64,000 nucleotides of DNA, taken from assembly GCA_015501595.1 (NCBI GenBank), contig JADNRX010000268.1:1-64000 (forward strand), written 5' to 3'. This DNA is from Hymenopellis radicata (lineage: Eukaryota > Basidiomycota > Agaricomycetes > Agaricales > Physalacriaceae). The notes below the pieces were generated by a model. It worked only from the letters and a program-made list of their open reading frames with translations, was not told where the DNA came from and made no database searches. Of the stretch, positions 59,801 to 64,000 are shown one piece after another; the stretch's first letter is position 1; every line of letters begins with the position of its first letter. Both the position numbers and the translations under genes were made by a program.

Positions 59801-62121
59801 TTTTGTTTTGCGTTTCAAGATCCTGGACTCACCAATTCTGTAGGCAAACTTGAAATGGTCAAGGCTTGGGTGCTCTCTTTTGACGACGCTCCTGGCTTGT
59901 CCTGACGGTGTTCGCTTTCTTGGATCGGAAGACCAGTTTCTCGCGCAAATAGTGAAGAGCTTTGCACAACTCGATCCAGTAAGACGAGCCCGTTTGGCCA
60001 TCGTGCCCGCGTACAATACTGACACTTTGTAGTTCAACGGCGTTCCTGATTCGGATCCTATCTTCTCCAAGAAGAGAGTTGCGGAAACGCTGACATCGGG
60101 TTACCTTGAGATGCTGGGTACTCTCAGTAAACAGAAGGATGGCATCGAGTACGGTGACTTTACTGCTTCACAGTGCTAATCTGATCATTTTTTAGGCTGT
60201 TGGAAAAGTTCAAGATATTCACTGCGTTCTATCATTTGAGCGAACTTCGCAGTCGAGAAGATCTGATCAAAGGCATTATCGAAAACCTGGATTACGCAAT
60301 GTAAGTTTCGTTGTGTTATTCCCGTCTACAGGACTGAACGCGATGATGCATAGGGATGGTCATTCTCGTATCATCTTGTCGAAGGCGCTGACGTCAAGTT
60401 ACAAGGTCGGTGTTCATTCTCCAGTCGTGTTCGGTGGATAACGAATTGAGTAGCATGTTCGACTTTACGCTACGAAGCATCTGGGCGATCTCATCCGTGG
60501 TTCAGCAAATAATGCGAACGTCTGGACTCTGAGGTTACTATTGACTCAGCTGTATGATCCTGCGCCAGAAGTCTGTGAGATGGCTGCACGCTTTCTCGAG
60601 GAGGCTTGCGAATCGAAGGACATCTTGCAGCTTGTTGTGGAGTTGCGACCTACGATGGATCATCTAGGTGAAATCGGAAACCCGTTGTTATTGAAGTAAG
60701 CGGTTTTTTGGGGCTCATCAACAGAGATTCTTACATCGTTCTCAGATTCACCTCGACACCCATGGGCTTTCGATATCTTTATGATGCTGGATACATCGAG
60801 CGAGAGCTCGACTTGTGGTTCAATGTATGATTTCCCGCCACTATACAGAAGCCAGTTGCTCAAGACTTACAGGAACGTAACTTGTTCTATGTCGTTCAAG
60901 TCGAAGTATTTTTGTCGAAGGTGTTCAATAATGCGGCAGAGGTGGAGGACGAGTCGCTCGCGTTTGAGGGAACTGTTCCGCCTCATTTCTATGGCGAAAT
61001 GACCAAGACCGACCTGGGATGCCAGATCTTACAGGAGAAGGGGCATTTCTCGGAGTTCACACAGTTTATACGACGACATGGTCTTGAAGGCGAGGATCCG
61101 GAGATTATCATGAAGCTCAAGAGCATTCTTTGGGCGATTGTATGTGTTTTGGTCTCAAAGGGGGTAGTGTCTAATTTCTAATAGGGCAACGTCGGTGCGA
61201 CAGAAGGAGGACTCTCGTTCCTCGAGGAAGAGGAAATCATACCGCATGTTCTGGACATCGCAAACAACTCCCCTATACCATCAATACGCGGGTTTGTGCG
61301 ACTGTTTGGTGTCTCGTTTCTTCGTCTTATATGTTGTTAGGACATGCTTTTTCGTTCTAGGTCTCATCGCCTCTACCTCTCAAGGAGCGGAAGTTCTTGA
61401 TGATTACGAATGGGAGGCTACACTTTCCCCGCAAGGCCAGGCTGTCGGTTTATGCATACCTTTGGATGTGGAAAAGTTCATTACGGTGCGTCTCGATATT
61501 ATGCAGCGTCTGTGTAATGCTCAGCTTCTCGCAGATACCTCCTTGGACGCAACATACTTCGCAGTCACGGCAACCTCGACTGATACCACCCAAGTCAGAA
61601 GTTGAGCTCGAAGTTATCACCGCAATACAGAATCTGGCGAACTCTGTCATTGCGAACGCGGCCTCAAGGACATTGACGAAGTACGTTCTTCTCCCGTATT
61701 TCTGAGTGATTCTCAACTGGCCTAGGATGAAATCCCGGCCTGAGCACCGCGCCGTCTTTTCATCTCCTGATATGTTCTATCGGGCATTACATATCATCTC
61801 GACTCAGAGATATCGCCTGCCGGTGCGCAGGTACATAATGGACCTTTTCAACATCGAGCTCGATGCGGCACTGGTTGTCGAATTGCAGAAGTGCGACGAG
61901 CGGTTGAAGGCGCATCCTCATTTCAAGACGCCCAAGCTGGATAACCGTGTGAGCATGTTTGGACGGCTGGTAGGCCGCGTCGTCCTGAGGAGAGCGACGA
62001 TTCGAGCTCTGATGACGAGCTGGATGCGCCGCCGTTACCCAAGGTGCAGGAGCAGCCTGCGATAACGTGTCGCCCTCAGAACCAAATTCTTGGATTTGAC
62101 ATTGCTATACCCGTCAATTGA
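56899..62121 (+). CDS. TORC2 subunit Rictor (S. pombe Ste20 / S. cerevisiae Avo3-Tsc11)
   Basis: Large multi-exon gene of around 20 introns. The N-terminus has an Hr1/REM-1-like coiled coil (SRIKEGAENMLNM, then LQVESELDMARSRIEAINNK). The helical-repeat Rictor N region follows: VIPALADRRSTQCHSAAYRV, LIDIDLVWRTGGFRFLLHAL, SPRTRSYF. The middle has VYKKSRHSHDGRSAESKKEA and FLGSEDQFLAQIVKSFAQLD. The conserved C-terminal block is TPMGFRYLYDAGYIERELD, then NVGATEGGLSFLEEEEIIP, then IRGTCFFVLGLIASTSQGAE. This order identifies the TORC2 core scaffold, acting with Tor2 and Sin1 in AGC-kinase phosphorylation and actin control. Near 61975 the frame appears to shift by one base: the plausible acidic tail (EESDDSSSDDELDAPPLPK) reaches TGA 62119-62121. 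Without the shift the protein ends at 62065. Confidence 0.9.
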
Positions 62122-62277
62122 TCCTATGTATATGTTATCTACATGCTTGTTGTAATTTATCTGTATAGTAGAAAGCCTGTCGATGCTGAGGACTTGCTCT
62201 CATGTTTACCTTGACGATCTAAACCAAACAACTTGTCACTGCAAGCTGCTTAACCTGCTTTCCACTTTACCATCAAC

Positions 62278-63010
62278 ATGTCATTACTTCGCGCGTTGGC
62301 GCCAACGAGGACGCTGGGCCAGAGATGCCTTCTTTCGCGTGGAATGTCGAGCGGGGAGTCGGTTGACGGTCAAGTCGGAGCAGTCCTCGTCCGAAATCGT
62401 TGCGCCCGCACCTCCCGAGATGTCATGGTTGCCGACGTCGTCAGCGGCGCTCCTAGTGAGTTGCGCACCGCGCGCAACGTAGTTCAGGACTCACGAAGAT
62501 TGTAGCGGAACTGCGTCACAGAGCGGTCAGGATATACCAGCCGACGAGGAATACGATGCAGAGCGGCGGGGCCAAGATGGAGCGCTGGCGCATTGATTGG
62601 GATATTCTCCCCGGTGGCGGACGCTGGGAGAATCCGTTGATGGGATGGGCGAGTTCGTGAGTGGATTGAACGGATGGTGTTGCGAGTGCTGGCGAGTTGA
62701 CTGGGCGCACAGTGCCGATTATATGCAGGGAACGAGGATTTCGTTTAGATCCAAGGAGGATGCTATTCATTTTGCGGAGAAGCAGGGTATGTTTTTGTTG
62801 TGTCCTTTTTCTTGAGAGTTTGGCTGATTATTGATGATGTAGGTTGGGATTATTATGTGTGCGTGTGGATTTACGATTTTTTTCGTTTGCGGTTGCTGAC
62901 TTGAATGTGTTTGTAGGCAACCGTCTGTGGTGAAGAGGGTTCCGCCGAAGAATTATAGTGAGAACTATAAGTATATCCCGGGAAGTCTGAGGATTATGAA
63001 GACCAAGTAA
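62278..63010 (+). CDS. Mitochondrial complex I subunit NDUFS4 (18/21 kDa Fe-S protein 4)
   Basis: The N-terminus MSLLRALAPTRTLGQRCLLS is a typical mitochondrial targeting sequence (Arg/Leu-rich, no acids). The conserved ETC_C1_NDUFS4 domain follows: RAVRIYQPTRNTMQSGGAKM, ERWRIDWDILPGGGRWENPL, MGWASS, ADYMQGTRISFRSKEDAIHF, AEKQGWDYYV, KRVPPKNYSENYKYIPGSLR. Introns split it after GAP (62457), after MGWASS and around GWDYYV. It is an accessory subunit of the N-module of NADH:ubiquinone oxidoreductase. In exon 1 the expected APAPPEM segment (62396-62420) is one frame away from MSSGES before it and from VADVVSGAP after it. Either a small unrecognised intron or paired indels must be present. It ends at TAA 63008-63010. 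Confidence 0.92.
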
Positions 63011-64000
63011 TAGATGGCGGCGGTGCCTGTAGCCTGCGGTGTCTCGAAGTTGAAGATATTGTCTGCGCTGCTTGCTGGATTTCTGCGTCTCAAAAAGGCT
63101 CGCGTTGTGCACACATGCGTTAAGTCTGTGTGACCTACAGCCGAAGAAACTGGAAGAAACGTATCGTGCTTCATGAAACGCCAGGAGGTCTCAGCTCGAT
63201 GTTTAGCAAGATTCGTCAAACAGACTCGGGGCTACCTGGCCTAACGAATGCGTGGCGTCCACCAAATCCCGCTTCACGAAAATTCTAGACGCTACGCCAC
63301 CGGGACCGAAGGTAGAACGGTTCAACGAATGTATGAATCACTTTCCCGTGCGGAAGCAGGACCCTGACACAACTCCGGACGTCGCATGTTGGACTAAACG
63401 CCCACCTCTAACGCACCCGAACAAGCGATGCGGTACAGCATCATGTCGTGTCGCAGATACACTACCGAACACGACGCGCTCAGAATAACTTGGAGGAGAG
63501 GATCAAACCACTTGCGAACTGTTCATCGATGTCCTCGAGATATATCGCCTACTCTGGAGTGAGAACATTGTCGAAAAGTCGGGAGGCCTTCAGCTTCAGC
63601 CACACGTATTTTGAAGTTTGAATCCGTAACGACAAAACATTTAGCTTTGAGCGACAGCTTCGTCCTAGTGGCTTGCACGTTCTTACGAGATCTAGCGGGG
63701 TTGAGAGTAGGTTTCTTAGAGATATAGTGATAAATCCGTGGGTTGTCTCTAATCGCGTTTATAAACAACGAGCCACAGCCTCACGTCGATCTTGGACACC
63801 CGAAAAGGAACTCACCGCCGCCAACAATGCAGGCCGAAATAACCGGCACCCCTTTTGTGGCGCTGATACTTTTTCACGACTGGTAAAATATAACAGCTTG
63901 AATTTTACACGCCGTATGGACGCGATCTTGTTCCGCAACATCGAACTGGCGGATGAGAATAAAAATTATTTATAGCCTGATATTGCCGATCACCTGACTT
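63011..64000. other. Intergenic region to the right edge
   Basis: Short ORFs only on both strands (up to 100 codons). Nothing recognised. A gene on either strand could start beyond the window. Confidence 0.45.

Overview
The window is nuclear DNA from a filamentous basidiomycete, most likely an Agaricomycete. The genes are dense and on both strands. Coding regions are cut by many 40-60 nt GT-AG introns. The content is typical of mushroom-forming fungi: a CYP63-type P450, a large F-box family, AAA-ATPase-like proteins, a TmpA-like membrane flavoprotein and a small secreted protein. No bacterial, viral or rRNA/tRNA segment was recognised. Calls rest on motifs read by eye; exon borders were set by matching reading frame to splice signals.

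Layout. 0-2.7 kb: the 5' half of a CYP63-like P450 (minus) diverges from a MOB2-type kinase activator (plus). 2.8-14.8 kb: a tandemly amplified block. Its unit is [decayed F-box gene - TmpA-like flavoprotein - homeobox gene - ORC2]. I see one complete unit, a collapsed middle unit keeping only its two ends, and a third unit ending inside ORC2. Unit 1 holds intact TmpA and ORC2 but a frameshifted homeobox gene. Unit 3 holds an intact homeobox gene but a frameshifted TmpA and a truncated ORC2. A 253 bp TA-flanked MITE sits in a TmpA intron of unit 1, and unit 3 has the empty site. 14.9-20.1 kb: an F-box/LRR-like fragment, a GRF zinc-finger protein diverging from a SUMO-targeted-ubiquitin-ligase-like RING protein, and a zinc-type alcohol dehydrogenase/enoyl reductase. 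21.1-26.2 kb: a DH-PH-FYVE RhoGEF and a small secreted protein.

26.6-34.8 kb: an uncharacterised protein of about 1130 residues diverges from a tandem pair of AAA-ATPase-like genes; the second copy has a broken N-terminus. 34.8-38.0 kb: an SDR reductase with one frameshift and a clearly dead MFS transporter. 39.2-42.3 kb: a fungal homologue of HoxX (formyltransferase-like plus enoyl-CoA-hydratase-like), a family best known from NiFe-hydrogenase maturation in bacteria. 42.7-63.0 kb: mostly core genes. These are an RSP5/NEDD4 HECT ligase, a Cdc25-type RasGEF, ribosomal protein uL22 (RPL17), a Pro/Gln/Ala-rich protein, an intact F-box protein, the TORC2 subunit Rictor (S. pombe Ste20), and complex I subunit NDUFS4. 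The last 1 kb is empty.

Several genes share signalling themes (MOB2-NDR kinase, RhoGEF, RasGEF, TORC2, ubiquitin/SUMO ligases), but nothing indicates a metabolic cluster. Single-base frame breaks recur in otherwise conserved genes. Some duplicated genes look truly decayed, but sequencing or assembly error must be excluded for the single-copy housekeeping genes.
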